From an uncultured Bacteroidales bacterium (GTDB taxonomy: Bacteria; Bacteroidota; Bacteroidia; Bacteroidales; Paludibacteraceae), in NCBI GenBank assembly GCA_937891975.1, contig CALAUA010000012.1, forward strand, positions 62,001 to 126,000: DNA of 64,000 bases, in the 5' to 3' direction. A program made the translations under genes and the position numbers. How positions within the stretch are numbered: the stretch's first letter is position 1; each line of letters starts with the position of its first letter. Below the pieces are notes generated by a model. It was given only the letters and a program-made list of their open reading frames with translations. It ran no database searches and was not told the DNA's origin. Positions 25,300 through 34,660 of the stretch are shown here, in pieces.

Positions 25300-26559
25300 T
25301 TATTTGATATGTTCTGTCAAATAACCGCTAACGAACTCAATTTCGCCATAGTGGTTCTTGATTTGTGCAACGATAGTAACGATATCGCCAGCTTCCAATG
25401 CAGGGTCAGCTTCGGAATACTTCTTGTTGTCCAAATAATAGAGACGATAGCAAATCATTTCTTGTGTGCCGTTCTCATCCTTAATTTTGAAAGTCAAGTT
25501 ACCAAATGATGTGCTTGCTTCTGTTACTTCCGTAACAACGCCAGATACTTTGTATTGACCAGCAGATGTCTCTCCTTGACCAAGTTGGCTTCCTTCTGCA
25601 AATGCTTCAGCTACAGTCACTTCTTTTGGTCCTGCGGCTTGTGAAGGATCAAAGGTGTTGGTCGTGCGTGTGAGATTACCTTTGATGAGTTCAAGCAAAT
25701 CGCCGTTAGATGATGGATAGTTGTACAAGCGTGCTTCTACAGTAACGATGTCTCCTTCTTTCAATTGTTCGCCGCTTACGAATTTCTCGCCATTAACGCC
25801 AGAGATGTTGTAGCAATAAAGTTCGTTGCTGCCATCGTCTGTAAGGTAGAATTGTGCGTTACCATAGCTGAGGTTTACGCTCTTAACGCTCTTAACCAAA
25901 CCGCGTACTTTGATAACATCTGTAGTGTCGCCAGATGCAGGAGCAAGTGCTAATGCTTGTGCTACTGACAGCTCGCCTTCTTCATAGGTGATTTCAGTGT
26001 TGTTGCCCGTGTTACCGCTACCAGTGAGCAATGGGTTTGTAGATTTCCAGATATATGCGCCATTTGAAGTTTCATAAGTACCTTTGAAGTTTTTGATCTT
26101 TCCATATAGCACAACAAAATCTCCCACAGCCACAGCTGCTTCATTATCAATTTTTTGATTATCTGGACCTTTTACTCGATAGGCTTCGAAGTCTTCTTGA
26201 GAGCCAGCACCTTTGACATCTTCAATATAGAAGGTTGCGTTGCCGTATTGTGCGCTAACCTCTTTTACTTTTTTCACCCATCCCATAACGTAGTATTCTT
26301 CCGTAGATGTAGAGTCACCTGTAATTAAACCTGCACAGATTTCACGTGCTTGAGCAACTGTCAACGCGCCTGCTGGGATATTCCAACCTGCGGTGTCAGG
26401 AGCAATAGGATCTACAACTTGAGTAGTGTCACCATTTTGTGTGGTGTCTTGACCATTACCAGGACCTTGAGGACCTACTGGTGGATTTTTTTCGTTACAA
26501 GCAGTAAATGCAACTGCTGCAATCAGCATAAATGCTGCAAAAATTTTGTTTAGTTTCAT
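25300..26559 (-). CDS. Lipoprotein with three OB-fold-like repeats
   Basis: 419 residues from the Met at 26559. The signal ends in FTAC (Cys21). A Pro/Gly/Asp linker is followed by three homologous modules of about 100-110 residues. Each opens with a variant of LTVAQAREI / LSVAQALAL / VTVAEAFAE, has a segment like YGNATFYIED, YGNAQFYLTD or FGNLTFKIKD, and ends in a GDIV.. strand block. These features resemble surface OB-fold domains of Bacteroidales. Ligand unknown. The start and a promoter at 26613 agree. Confidence 0.7.
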   Translation of the reverse strand: MKLNKIFAAFMLIAAVAFTACNEKNPPVGPQGPGNGQDTTQNGDTTQVVDPIAPDTAGWNIPAGALTVAQAREICAGLITGDSTSTEEYYVMGWVKKVKEVSAQYGNATFYIEDVKGAGSQEDFEAYRVKGPDNQKIDNEAAVAVGDFVVLYGKIKNFKGTYETSNGAYIWKSTNPLLTGSGNTGNNTEITYEEGELSVAQALALAPASGDTTDVIKVRGLVKSVKSVNLSYGNAQFYLTDDGSNELYCYNISGVNGEKFVSGEQLKEGDIVTVEARLYNYPSSNGDLLELIKGNLTRTTNTFDPSQAAGPKEVTVAEAFAEGSQLGQGETSAGQYKVSGVVTEVTEASTSFGNLTFKIKDENGTQEMICYRLYYLDNKKYSEADPALEAGDIVTIVAQIKNHYGEIEFVSGYLTEHIK

Positions 26560-26612
26560 GTTGTGATAATATGTAAAATTTATAAAAAATATTTTTTTTT
26601 GCAAATTCCGTG

Positions 26613-26644
26613 CAAAGGTAGCGTTTTTTTTTGATATGTGCAAT
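26613..26644 (-). promoter_or_regulatory. Bacteroidota promoter for the OB lipoprotein
   Basis: Minus strand: ATTG (26641-26644), 20 bases, TACCTTTG (26613-26620). About 54 bases upstream of the start. Confidence 0.65.
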
Positions 26645-26722
26645 ACTACGCCCATTTTTTTTGTGAATTTGCAGCCATAAATACTATATTTTTCCATTGT
26701 GATTATTCGGTGAAACACCATA

Positions 26723-26766
26723 TGACTGTCGGTTGACCGTCGGCTCACCGTCGGGTGACTGTCGGA
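26723..26766. repeat. Period-11 degenerate array C
   Basis: Units TGACTGTCGGT, TGACCGTCGGC, TCACCGTCGGG, TGACTGTCGGA. It sits in the 445-base divergent region between the OB-lipoprotein and infC promoters; the rest of that region holds only these promoters and the infC leader. Confidence 0.8.
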
Positions 26767-26852
26767 AAAACAAAGGAAATGGCATGTAACTGCTGGGACG
26801 CTACGCTATGGGATATGGGAGCGAAGTTTTTTTTATTTTTTTTCAAAAATAT

Positions 26853-26883
26853 TTTGTAGAATGAGAAAAAAGCAGTAACTTTG
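26853..26883 (+). promoter_or_regulatory. Promoter for infC-rpmI-rplT
   Basis: TTTG (26853-26856), 19 bases, TAACTTTG (26876-26883). It is followed by a leader of about 115 bases before the infC start. Confidence 0.75.
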
Positions 26884-26889
26884 CACGCT

Positions 26890-26996
26890 GAATTGCGAAC
26901 GAATGTCTTTGACATATGCAAAAAAACGCATATATGCTTGATAGATAACGCTTTGTTGCAATTCAATTGCGTTTTTATTAATTATTTTTTAGGAGG
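26890..26996 (+). promoter_or_regulatory. infC leader with hairpins and a strong ribosome-binding site
   Basis: ATATGC pairs with GCATAT around 26913-26930. AACGC...GCGTTTTT forms a hairpin with a following T run (about 26947-26977), attenuator-like. AGGAGG at 26991-26996 is a strong Shine-Dalgarno site for the start at 27005. L20 or IF3 autoregulation is known in other phyla; here it is only inferred. Confidence 0.4.
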
Positions 26997-27004
26997 ATAA
27001 AACT

Positions 27005-27562
27005 ATAGCAAATCCACAAAAGGGTCCACAACAACGTCGTGGCCGTGTAGAAAAAGAATTGCCCAACCGCATCAATGATGCGATTCGCGGTGTAAAAGAA
27101 GTGCGCCTAGTAGGCGACAATGTAGAGCAAGGCATCTATTCGTATGAAGTAGCCATTCGTATGGCAGATGACATGAACTTGGACTTGGTTGAGATTTCTC
27201 CAAATGCAGTACCACCTGTGTGCCGTATTTTGGATTATCAAAAATTCCTCTATCAAAAGAAACGCAAGGAAAAAGAAATCAAAGCGAACTCTGCCAAGGT
27301 TGTGATAAAGGAGATTCGTTTTGGACCTCAGACTGATGAGCACGATTACAACTTTAAGTTGAAGCACGCGCAAGAGTTTTTGAAAGACGGCAACAAGGTG
27401 AAGGCATATGTATTCTTCCGTGGACGCAGTATCCTTTTCAAAGAACAAGGCGAATTGTTGCTGGCGCGTTTTGCGAATGACCTAGAAGAGTATGGCAAAG
27501 TGGAAGCGATGCCCAAATTGGAAGGCAAACGCATGATTGTCAACATTGCTCCAAAGAAATAG
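27005..27562 (+). CDS. infC: Translation initiation factor IF-3, non-AUG start
   Basis: 185 residues if it starts at the AUA codon 27005, eight bases after AGGAGG; the frame has a stop just upstream. Translation then reads IANPQKGPQQRRGRVEKE followed by LPNRINDAIRG. IF3 N- and C-domains are complete: LVEISPNAVPPVCRI, IRFGPQTDEHDYNFKLKHAQ, YVFFRGRSI and GKRMIVNIAP. IF3 proofreads initiator codon pairing, and infC in E. coli also begins with a rare codon (AUU) as feedback. A TTG at 27059 is a less likely start. Confidence 0.93.
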   Translation: MANPQKGPQQRRGRVEKELPNRINDAIRGVKEVRLVGDNVEQGIYSYEVAIRMADDMNLDLVEISPNAVPPVCRILDYQKFLYQKKRKEKEIKANSAKVVIKEIRFGPQTDEHDYNFKLKHAQEFLKDGNKVKAYVFFRGRSILFKEQGELLLARFANDLEEYGKVEAMPKLEGKRMIVNIAPKK

Positions 27563-27627
27563 TCGTAGGGCCACCAATGGCTGCCTGAGACTTAAAATCA
27601 ATATTAACAATTTAAATTATTAACAAA

Positions 27628-27825
27628 ATGCCAAAGGTAAAGACTAATTCCGGTGCTAAAAAAAGATTCGCTCTTACCGGGACGGGCAAAATCAAGCGTA
27701 AACACGCTTACAAGAGTCACATTCTGACAAAGAAGACTAAAAAACAAAAACGCAACTTGACTCACGTTGCATTGGTAGATTCAACAAACTTGCGCTCCGT
27801 TCGCGAAATGTTGGTTCTCCGTTAA
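27628..27825 (+). CDS. rpmI: 50S ribosomal protein L35
   Basis: 65 residues. The N-terminus MPKVKTNSGAKKRFALTGTGKIK and the basic KSHILTKKTKKQKRNLTH block are typical. Second gene of the conserved infC-rpmI-rplT unit, 65 bases after infC and 34 bases before rplT. Confidence 0.97.
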   Translation: MPKVKTNSGAKKRFALTGTGKIKRKHAYKSHILTKKTKKQKRNLTHVALVDSTNLRSVREMLVLR

Positions 27826-27859
27826 TTATTAACCACCAAATTATTAAACTAGTAAAACT

Positions 27860-28213
27860 ATGCCAAGATCAGTCAATCACGTTGCTTCGCGCAACCGTCG
27901 TAAGAAGATTTTGAGCCTCACACGAGGCAATTTTGGTGGCCGTGCAAACGTTTGGACAGTTGCCAAAAACACATGGGAGAAAGGTCTCCAGTACGCTTAT
28001 CGCGATCGTAAGAACAAAAAACGCACTTTCCGTGCGTTGTGGATTCAACGTATCAATGCAGCCGCTCGTTTGGAGGGCTTGAGCTACAGCCAATTGATGG
28101 GCGCGTTGAAGAAAGCTGGTATTGAAATCAACCGCAAAGTCCTCGCAGACTTGGCGATGAACCAACCAGCAGCGTTCAAAGCTATCGTTGAACAAGCAAA
28201 GCATTCTCTCTAA
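27860..28213 (+). CDS. rplT: 50S ribosomal protein L20
   Basis: 117 residues, with the usual PRSVNHVASRNRRKKIL start, AYRDRKNKKRTFRALWIQRINAA core and YSQLMGALKKAGIEINRKVLADLA. L20 binds 23S rRNA early in assembly. It ends the operon and is followed by a strong terminator. Confidence 0.97.
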   Translation: MPRSVNHVASRNRRKKILSLTRGNFGGRANVWTVAKNTWEKGLQYAYRDRKNKKRTFRALWIQRINAAARLEGLSYSQLMGALKKAGIEINRKVLADLAMNQPAAFKAIVEQAKHSL

Positions 28214-28229
28214 TGTGAAGAAAAAGCGA

Positions 28230-28275
28230 AATAAGGTGTTCCTGCCAAATGGCAAGGCACCTTATTCCTTTTTTT
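28230..28275 (+). terminator. Rho-independent terminator after rplT
   Basis: A 9-bp outer stem (AATAAGGTG and CACCTTATT) encloses an inner GCCA/TGGC stem, followed by CCTTTTTTT at 28267-28275. Confidence 0.9.
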
Positions 28276-28301
28276 ATATGTGCACGCGCGTGCGCGCATG
28301 C
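28275..28301. other. 27-base alternating pyrimidine-purine tract
   Basis: From the last T of the terminator every base alternates pyrimidine and purine, through TATATGTGCACGCGCGTGCG to CATGC. It contains the palindrome GCACGCGCGTGC. Such tracts favour left-handed Z-DNA under torsion. It lies between rplT and the SGNH hydrolase gene. Confidence 0.6.
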
Positions 28302-28337
28302 TCAGGATGAATAATCAAAAAATAAATCTATAAAAAT

Positions 28338-29537
28338 ATGAAAAAGACCATGATTCTGTTGGTGGCTGTACTTTCCACCATTTCTATGTCGGCAGCCGAA
28401 TTGCCAGGCTTCCGCTATGAAGATGCAACGAAGTTCCAAATTATCAACAAAGGTTGGGACAATACTACAGAACCTTATACCCGTCTGCCTCAGGTATTTA
28501 TGGATAGTTGCCGCGAAGAACAAGCATGGCTATACAATCATTCAGCAGGTATTGCGGTACGCTTTGCTACCAATAGCAAACGCATTGCGGCTCAATACAA
28601 CTTGAAGAATAATTTCCATATGCAACATATGGCAATGACTGGCATCAAAGGTACTGATCTATACTACCTTAACGAAGAAAGAAACGTGTGGGAGCACGTG
28701 AATACGGCTCGTCCTCAAGAGAAAGGATTAGTGGCAGACTCTATTCAGTCAAAACTCTATGTGGAGAATTTGGATGGTGAGATGCACGAATATATGATTT
28801 ACTTGCCATTGTATGATGGTATCAATTGGTTGCAGATAGGTGTGGATTCTACTGCTCAACTGCTAAAACCTCAAGTAGAAAACCCTCGCAAGATGGGCAA
28901 GATAGTGATTTATGGTACAAGTATCCAACAAGGCGGTTGTGCTAGTCGCGTGGGTATGGTGCCAAGCGCAATGATTCAACGCGAATACAATTTGGAGTGC
29001 GTGAACTTGGCTACTTCAGGCAATGCACGTATGGATTTCTACATTGCAGAAGCATTAGCAAGCATTGAAGATGCCATCTGCTATGTGATTGACCCAGTTC
29101 CTAATTGCACCGAAGACCGTTGTGATACAGCCACTTACGATTTTATCAACATACTTCGTACCTTGCGCCCTGAAGTACCTATCATCATGGTAGAGGGCAT
29201 TATGTATCCATACACTCGTCACGACAGCTACTTTGCAGAGTACTTGCCTAAAAAGAATGCAGCATTCCGTCGCGGCTATGAGCAACACTTGGCAGAGAAT
29301 CCTAAAGGTTTGTATTACATGACTTACGAAGGTCAAGTAGGCCCAGAGATGGAAGGCACGGTGGATGGCGTGCATTTGACGGATTATGGTTTCCGTGCGT
29401 ATGCAGACTTGCTTGAGGTCAAGATTAAAGAGGCGTTGGATGATACCGATGTGGATTATGATTTGACCCCTTCATACAATATTGTCCGCAAGAAATCGCT
29501 TTGGGAGCGTTTCGTGGATTTCATCAAAGGATATTAA
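28338..29537 (+). CDS. SGNH hydrolase with GxDLY N-domain
   Basis: 399 residues with a signal peptide (1-19, ending SMSA). The N-terminal half fits the GxDLY beta-domain (KGTDLYYL). The C-terminal half fits a Lipase_GDSL_3-type SGNH fold: block I YGTSIQQGG with the likely nucleophile Ser, SGNARMDF, and the catalytic Asp/His pair in DGVHLTDYG. Expected activity is removal of ester groups from carbohydrates in the periplasm; substrate unknown. It is the first gene of a unit with the TonB receptor and lipoprotein, and no Bacteroidota-type promoter box was seen. Confidence 0.85.
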   Translation: MKKTMILLVAVLSTISMSAAELPGFRYEDATKFQIINKGWDNTTEPYTRLPQVFMDSCREEQAWLYNHSAGIAVRFATNSKRIAAQYNLKNNFHMQHMAMTGIKGTDLYYLNEERNVWEHVNTARPQEKGLVADSIQSKLYVENLDGEMHEYMIYLPLYDGINWLQIGVDSTAQLLKPQVENPRKMGKIVIYGTSIQQGGCASRVGMVPSAMIQREYNLECVNLATSGNARMDFYIAEALASIEDAICYVIDPVPNCTEDRCDTATYDFINILRTLRPEVPIIMVEGIMYPYTRHDSYFAEYLPKKNAAFRRGYEQHLAENPKGLYYMTYEGQVGPEMEGTVDGVHLTDYGFRAYADLLEVKIKEALDDTDVDYDLTPSYNIVRKKSLWERFVDFIKGY

Positions 29538-29553
29538 AAAATAATTATACAAT

Positions 29554-32310
29554 ATGAAGAAAGTACTTTTAATTTTGTTTTGTGCATTGGTTTCTATAGC
29601 CATCTCAGCACAAACCGTCAGTGGCACTGTTATTGATGCCGATAACAACGAACCACTGATTGGTGTTTCTATTCTTGAGGTTGGTACAACCAATGGTGTC
29701 GTTACTGACTTTGATGGTAATTTCAGTCTGACTGTACAAGAGGGAGCAAAATTGCAGTTGTCTTATGTAGGTTATGAGACGCAAGAGATTAAAGTAGGTA
29801 AGCACTCTAACCTTGGAACAGTAGAACTCAAACCAGAAGCGGTAGGTTTGCAAGACGTTACAGTGACTGGTCAAATTGCAGTACAACGCAAGACTCCTAT
29901 TGCTGTGAGCCAAGTAACTGCTCTCGAAATTGAAGAGCGTATTGGTGGAGGCGAGTTCGTAGAGGTATTGAAAAACACTCCTGGTGTACATGCTAATCAT
30001 GGTGGCGGTGGCTGGGGAGATAGCGAGATTTGGATGCGTGGTTTCGACAATACCAATATCGCTATGATGATTAATGGTGTACCTATGAATGGTATGGAGA
30101 ATGGCAAAGTGTATTGGTCCAACTGGCAGGGATTGGCTGATGTGACCTCTGTGATGCAAACGCAACGTGGTCTTGGTGCCAGCAAGATGAGTGCACCTTC
30201 TGTGGGCGGTACAATCAATATCGTAACCAAAGGTATTGATGCTAAGAAAGGTGGCTCATTCTCCTATGCAATGGGCGATAATGGCTACAACAAAGTAGCG
30301 TTCTCTGTTTCTACTGGCTTAATGTCCAACGGATGGGCAATTACCTTGATGGGAGCTCGCACTTGGGGCGAAGGATATATTCAAGGTACTAGTTTCTTTG
30401 GTTATAACTACTTTGCTAACATAGCAAAACGTATCAATGAGAATCATCAATTGTCATTGACTGCCTTCGGTGCTCCACAAGAACACTATCAACGTAGTGG
30501 TGGATTGACTATGGCTGAGTGGAATAATGTACGCAAGTATATGAAGGATGGTATGCACTTCTCTCGCTATAATCCAACCTACGGCTATGATGATGAAGGT
30601 AATCAAAATTCAGCCAATTACAATGTATATCACAAGCCACAAATCTCATTGAACCACGTTTGGCAAATTGACCACAAGTCATCTCTTTCAACTACAGCCT
30701 ATGTATCTCTAGGTCGTGGTTATGGACGTACAGCAGAACCTGGTTATGGCTCGCAATACAAATATTCAGACTTGACATATGGTGCTAACTATGGTGTGTT
30801 ATCCACTACTTTCCGTCGTGATAATGGAACATTTGATTATGGCGCAGTGATGGATATCAATAGCAAAAATAACCCTATGTATGATACTAGTGCAGAGGTA
30901 TATGATGGCGAGAAGCAACCTTATTATGGTTCACAATTGGTGATTTGTGAAAACCGTAATGACCATAACTGGTATGGTGTGACATCAACATATACAAATA
31001 AGTTTGCTGATATGTTTGATTTCTACGCTGGTATTGATGTGCGCTACTATCAAGGCGTACACAAGGCTGTGATTTCTGACCTTTTAGGTGGTGAGTACTT
31101 TATTGATGCTACTCGCTCTTCTGTAGATCCTCTGAATAATAGCGCAGCATTGGATCCTGCATGGAAGACTGAGAAACTGAGCATTGGTGATATAGCATAT
31201 CGCAACTATGACGGTTTTATCGTACAAGAAGGCGCATTCGCACAATTAGAATATAATCGCAACAATTGGTCAGCATTCGTTAACGGATCAATCAACTACA
31301 ACCACTATTGGAAGGTAGATTATTTCTACTACGATGCTGCTAATAGCAAGTCTGATGTACTTGGCTTCTTAGGTGGAACAATTAAAGCAGGTGCTAACTA
31401 CGAGATCAACAAGCATAATAACGTATTTGTGAACGTAGGTTACATTTCTCGTGCGCCAAACTTGGATAAAGGTGCATTTATGAATGCAAGTGTGAGCAAC
31501 GCAGTGAATGTGGATGCAAAGAATGAGAAAGTGGCTAGTGCTGAAATTGGTTACGGCTTCCACAATGAGTATGTGAATGTGGCTGTTAATGGCTACTTTA
31601 CCGAGTGGATGGACAAAGCTATGACCAAATCTTCTACCCTTAGCGACCCAGCTCAAACAGAATACTTTATGAACATGACGGGTGTAAATGCTCGTCACAT
31701 GGGTATTGAATTCGAAGTTAAGGCGCGTCCTACTCGTTGGTTGGAAATCTCAGCGATGTTGTCACTTGGCGATTGGAAATGGGATAGTGATTCTGTCATA
31801 GGATATATCTACGACCAACACGGTCAACCCCTCACAATGGATGGAGAGATTACTACCATTGGTGCAGAAAATCATGGTTGGGCACTCATCAATATGAAGG
31901 GTATCAACGTGGGTGGTTCTGCACAAACAACCGCTAACTTGGGTGTGACTTTCAAGCCATTCAAGGGTTTCCGCATTGGTGCAGAATATACACTATATGA
32001 TCGCAACTATGCATACTACTCACTATCTGGTAGCAACCTTAGCTTAGGCAAGGAGATGAACTTGCTTGAGCCTTGGCGAGTTCCAATGGGTGGCTCAATG
32101 GATTTGCGTGCTTCATATCACTTCCAAATTGGTAAGCTGGATGCAGTACTTTCAGGAAATATTAACAACCTACTCAATCAAATCTATATTGAGAAAGCAT
32201 GGAACCCTACTACCGTTTCGGAGATTATCACAGACGTGAATGCTGATAACGTATATTTCTATTTCTCAAAAGGTACGACATATAATATCCGTTTGAAGAT
32301 TAATTTCTAA
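29554..32310 (+). CDS. TonB-dependent outer-membrane receptor with CarboxypepD-reg-like domain
   Basis: 918 residues. A signal peptide (to SAQ at about 20) precedes a carboxypeptidase regulatory-like domain (VSGTVIDADNNEPLIGVSI, about 22-105). The plug domain (IEERIGGGEFVEVLKNTPGV, MINGVPMNGMENG) and a beta-barrel ending in NIRLKINF follow. The strand-rich C-terminus with Phe last fits an outer-membrane barrel. There is no SusD neighbour, so it is not a classic SusCD pair. It probably imports a substrate freed by the SGNH hydrolase; the downstream lipoprotein may bind it on the surface. Confidence 0.9.
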   Translation: MKKVLLILFCALVSIAISAQTVSGTVIDADNNEPLIGVSILEVGTTNGVVTDFDGNFSLTVQEGAKLQLSYVGYETQEIKVGKHSNLGTVELKPEAVGLQDVTVTGQIAVQRKTPIAVSQVTALEIEERIGGGEFVEVLKNTPGVHANHGGGGWGDSEIWMRGFDNTNIAMMINGVPMNGMENGKVYWSNWQGLADVTSVMQTQRGLGASKMSAPSVGGTINIVTKGIDAKKGGSFSYAMGDNGYNKVAFSVSTGLMSNGWAITLMGARTWGEGYIQGTSFFGYNYFANIAKRINENHQLSLTAFGAPQEHYQRSGGLTMAEWNNVRKYMKDGMHFSRYNPTYGYDDEGNQNSANYNVYHKPQISLNHVWQIDHKSSLSTTAYVSLGRGYGRTAEPGYGSQYKYSDLTYGANYGVLSTTFRRDNGTFDYGAVMDINSKNNPMYDTSAEVYDGEKQPYYGSQLVICENRNDHNWYGVTSTYTNKFADMFDFYAGIDVRYYQGVHKAVISDLLGGEYFIDATRSSVDPLNNSAALDPAWKTEKLSIGDIAYRNYDGFIVQEGAFAQLEYNRNNWSAFVNGSINYNHYWKVDYFYYDAANSKSDVLGFLGGTIKAGANYEINKHNNVFVNVGYISRAPNLDKGAFMNASVSNAVNVDAKNEKVASAEIGYGFHNEYVNVAVNGYFTEWMDKAMTKSSTLSDPAQTEYFMNMTGVNARHMGIEFEVKARPTRWLEISAMLSLGDWKWDSDSVIGYIYDQHGQPLTMDGEITTIGAENHGWALINMKGINVGGSAQTTANLGVTFKPFKGFRIGAEYTLYDRNYAYYSLSGSNLSLGKEMNLLEPWRVPMGGSMDLRASYHFQIGKLDAVLSGNINNLLNQIYIEKAWNPTTVSEIITDVNADNVYFYFSKGTTYNIRLKINF

Positions 32311-32342
32311 TCAATGTATAGAACCATTAAAAATTTTGAACA

Positions 32343-33713
32343 ATGAAAAAAATAGTTTATATACTTACTTGCGTATTGTTATTTTCTGCATGCGAGAATT
32401 TCTACCTCGAGAATCAGTTGGGATACGAACCCACGATTAAAGACGTGCGTAATTTTGCTTATACATTGACAGAAGCAGACTATGCCTCAATTGCATCCAA
32501 TCCAACTAATGTGGCTACTGCATTATCAATGGGTAGTTTTGAAAATGATTCTTCAGTGTATGTACGTTTGCAAAATTTAAAGACTGACAAATATTTTGCT
32601 GATACTTTGATTGCACCAGAATTATTTATTCCTGCATTCATGACTGCTCGCTATCCTAACTTATCAGAAGGTACAATATGCGAGGTTACTTATCGTATCA
32701 CAGCAGATATGCCTATATATTTTAGTGAGTTTCAAACGATTCGCTCGGTAAAAGATCCCCAAGTACCATATACATCTGTAGATGAAATTATTCCAGCACT
32801 AGATACGTTGGTGGACAATCGTATGAAAAAAGAGGGATATAAATATGTGGTTAATTTCTCGGATGAAGTCACCTATGTATATCAATATATAGATAGTACA
32901 TTTGCTTTATTCCAAAGCGAGATGATCAATGTGATAGCACTCTCTAACAATGATTATAAGGCGATTGGAACTACGAAAATTGTTGATCCACAGACCATTC
33001 TTAATACCTATCTTTTAAATCGTTTCCCATATGCTTCTGTTGATGCTAAATATGGTGTAATCTATAAAAATGATAAAGGTTCTAATGCTTTTGGCGAATT
33101 CAATTACGATGGTGCTAAGTGGATTATGCTATCTACAATTGCTGATGAAACAATGTCATTTGAAGTAAAGAATACATGGAAGGCGAATACTTCTACATAT
33201 CTTTCTGAACCATTCCTTGGACACGGACAAGGTAAGTTCGTCATTCAAAATGTCACATTGCAAGATCCACTCACCTATGTTTGGTATTACTCTTCTTCAT
33301 ATGGTATGTGTGCCTCTGCGTACAAAGATAATGCAAGTTGGGACAGTGAGGCATGGTTGGTATCACCAGTCATCAAGTTGAAAAAAGCACGTAATCCACA
33401 GCTTATCTTTGATCAAGCCTTCAACAAAGCACCAAACTTTACAGAAGAGGCTACTGTCATGGTATCAACAGACTACAAAGGAGATGTTACCACTTGTACT
33501 TGGGAAGCATTAGAGTGGAATAAGCACGAAGATGGTTCGCTAAATGTACCTCCAGGAACATCTTGGGTATTCCAAACTACAGGCAATATGGATTTGTCTA
33601 AATATAAAGGAAAATCTATTTATATCGGATTCCGATATACGACTTCTGGTGGAATTTCTGGTACATGGGAAATTAAGAATGTACTTGTATATGAGCCCGA
33701 AACTGAAGAATAA
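32343..33713 (+). CDS. Choice-of-anchor-J-like surface lipoprotein
   Basis: 456 residues. The lipobox is FSAC (Cys17). The C-terminal third has the choice-of-anchor J / cleaved-adhesin features: MCASAYKDNASWDSEAWLVSP, LIFDQAFNKA, SVWV-like strands, and GTWEIKNVLVYEP. A similar block occurs in the 58921 lipoprotein. It lies 32 bases after the TonB receptor and probably works with it on the cell surface. Function unknown; binding of a glycan or peptide is inferred. Confidence 0.7.
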   Translation: MKKIVYILTCVLLFSACENFYLENQLGYEPTIKDVRNFAYTLTEADYASIASNPTNVATALSMGSFENDSSVYVRLQNLKTDKYFADTLIAPELFIPAFMTARYPNLSEGTICEVTYRITADMPIYFSEFQTIRSVKDPQVPYTSVDEIIPALDTLVDNRMKKEGYKYVVNFSDEVTYVYQYIDSTFALFQSEMINVIALSNNDYKAIGTTKIVDPQTILNTYLLNRFPYASVDAKYGVIYKNDKGSNAFGEFNYDGAKWIMLSTIADETMSFEVKNTWKANTSTYLSEPFLGHGQGKFVIQNVTLQDPLTYVWYYSSSYGMCASAYKDNASWDSEAWLVSPVIKLKKARNPQLIFDQAFNKAPNFTEEATVMVSTDYKGDVTTCTWEALEWNKHEDGSLNVPPGTSWVFQTTGNMDLSKYKGKSIYIGFRYTTSGGISGTWEIKNVLVYEPETEE

Positions 33714-33730
33714 TCCAATTTCAATACTAT

Positions 33731-33779
33731 CAAATAAGAAAAAGAGTGTAGATAAGACCTACACTCTTTTTCTTATTTG
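33731..33779. terminator. Bidirectional terminator with 21-bp stem
   Basis: A perfect 21-bp stem (33731-33751 with 33759-33779), rich in A/T at its ends, has a 7-base loop. It separates the convergent lipoprotein and dapA genes. Confidence 0.9.
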
Positions 33780-33797
33780 ATATCTTCAATGACTCTT

Positions 33798-34658
33798 CTA
33801 CACCTCTTGTGCTAGTGCACGGCGGATAACCATCTGGGTGTTTTCGGTATTGGGTACAAGGGGGAGGCGAAGAATATTCTTAATCATTCCCATCTCTGTC
33901 AACACTGTCTTTATACCACTGGGGTTACCTTCTACAAACAGCAAGTGGATACGATGTCCCATCTTGCTTTGCATCATGGCGTCTTTCTCTAAGACAATCT
34001 GCTTCATCTCTTTGGGCCATGCGTTGCTTGCTACACTAATCAATCCATCCCCACCTGCTTTCATCATCTCATATGCTAAATCATCATCGCCACTGATTAC
34101 GGCAAAATCGCCATTGGCGATATTCACGGTTTCAGTAAATTGCTCTACACTATTGCATGCTTCTTTGATACCCATAATCTTATTAGGATGAGTATCATAG
34201 ATGCGACGTGTGGTTTCTGGAAGCAGATTTACGCCAGTGCGCTTGGGTACATTGTACAAGATTACTGGCAACGGACTTGCCTCTGCCACAGCGCAGAAGT
34301 GCTGATACAATCCTTCTTGTTGTGGTCGATTATAGTAAGGGGTTACAGATAGTATTGCAGCAAAATGGTCTTGCAATAAGTTCGCTAAACCTTTTATTCG
34401 TTCTACGACCGCCGCAGTACAATTACCACCCACACCAAGTACTAACGGCACACGACCTGCTACTTGTTCGACGATATGCACTATGATCTGATCTTGCTCT
34501 TCGTGGGATAGTGTTGGCACTTCACTCGTTGTACCTAATATCACGAGGTAATCCACCCCACCCTTTACCTGATGTTCAATTAATCGACTTAATGCTTGAA
34601 AATCAATATTTCCATCCTCCATAAACGGAGTAATCAATGCTGTACCTAAACCTTTCAT
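33798..34658 (-). CDS. dapA: 4-hydroxy-tetrahydrodipicolinate synthase
   Basis: 286 residues, TIM barrel. GTALITPF at the N-terminus, GTTSEVPTL, YNVPKRTGVNL with the catalytic Tyr, and GIKEACN with the Schiff-base Lys are present. It condenses pyruvate with aspartate semialdehyde for lysine and diaminopimelate. Last gene of a unit with ligA and DUF6913 (2-base gap). An aspartokinase gene (lysC) lies elsewhere in the window. Confidence 0.96.
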   Translation of the reverse strand: MKGLGTALITPFMEDGNIDFQALSRLIEHQVKGGVDYLVILGTTSEVPTLSHEEQDQIIVHIVEQVAGRVPLVLGVGGNCTAAVVERIKGLANLLQDHFAAILSVTPYYNRPQQEGLYQHFCAVAEASPLPVILYNVPKRTGVNLLPETTRRIYDTHPNKIMGIKEACNSVEQFTETVNIANGDFAVISGDDDLAYEMMKAGGDGLISVASNAWPKEMKQIVLEKDAMMQSKMGHRIHLLFVEGNPSGIKTVLTEMGMIKNILRLPLVPNTENTQMVIRRALAQEV

Positions 34659-34660
34659 TA

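Noticed and set aside
29554..33713. SusC/SusD glycan-uptake pair
   Set aside because: The lipoprotein after the TonB receptor has a choice-of-anchor-J-like end, not the SusD helical TPR fold.
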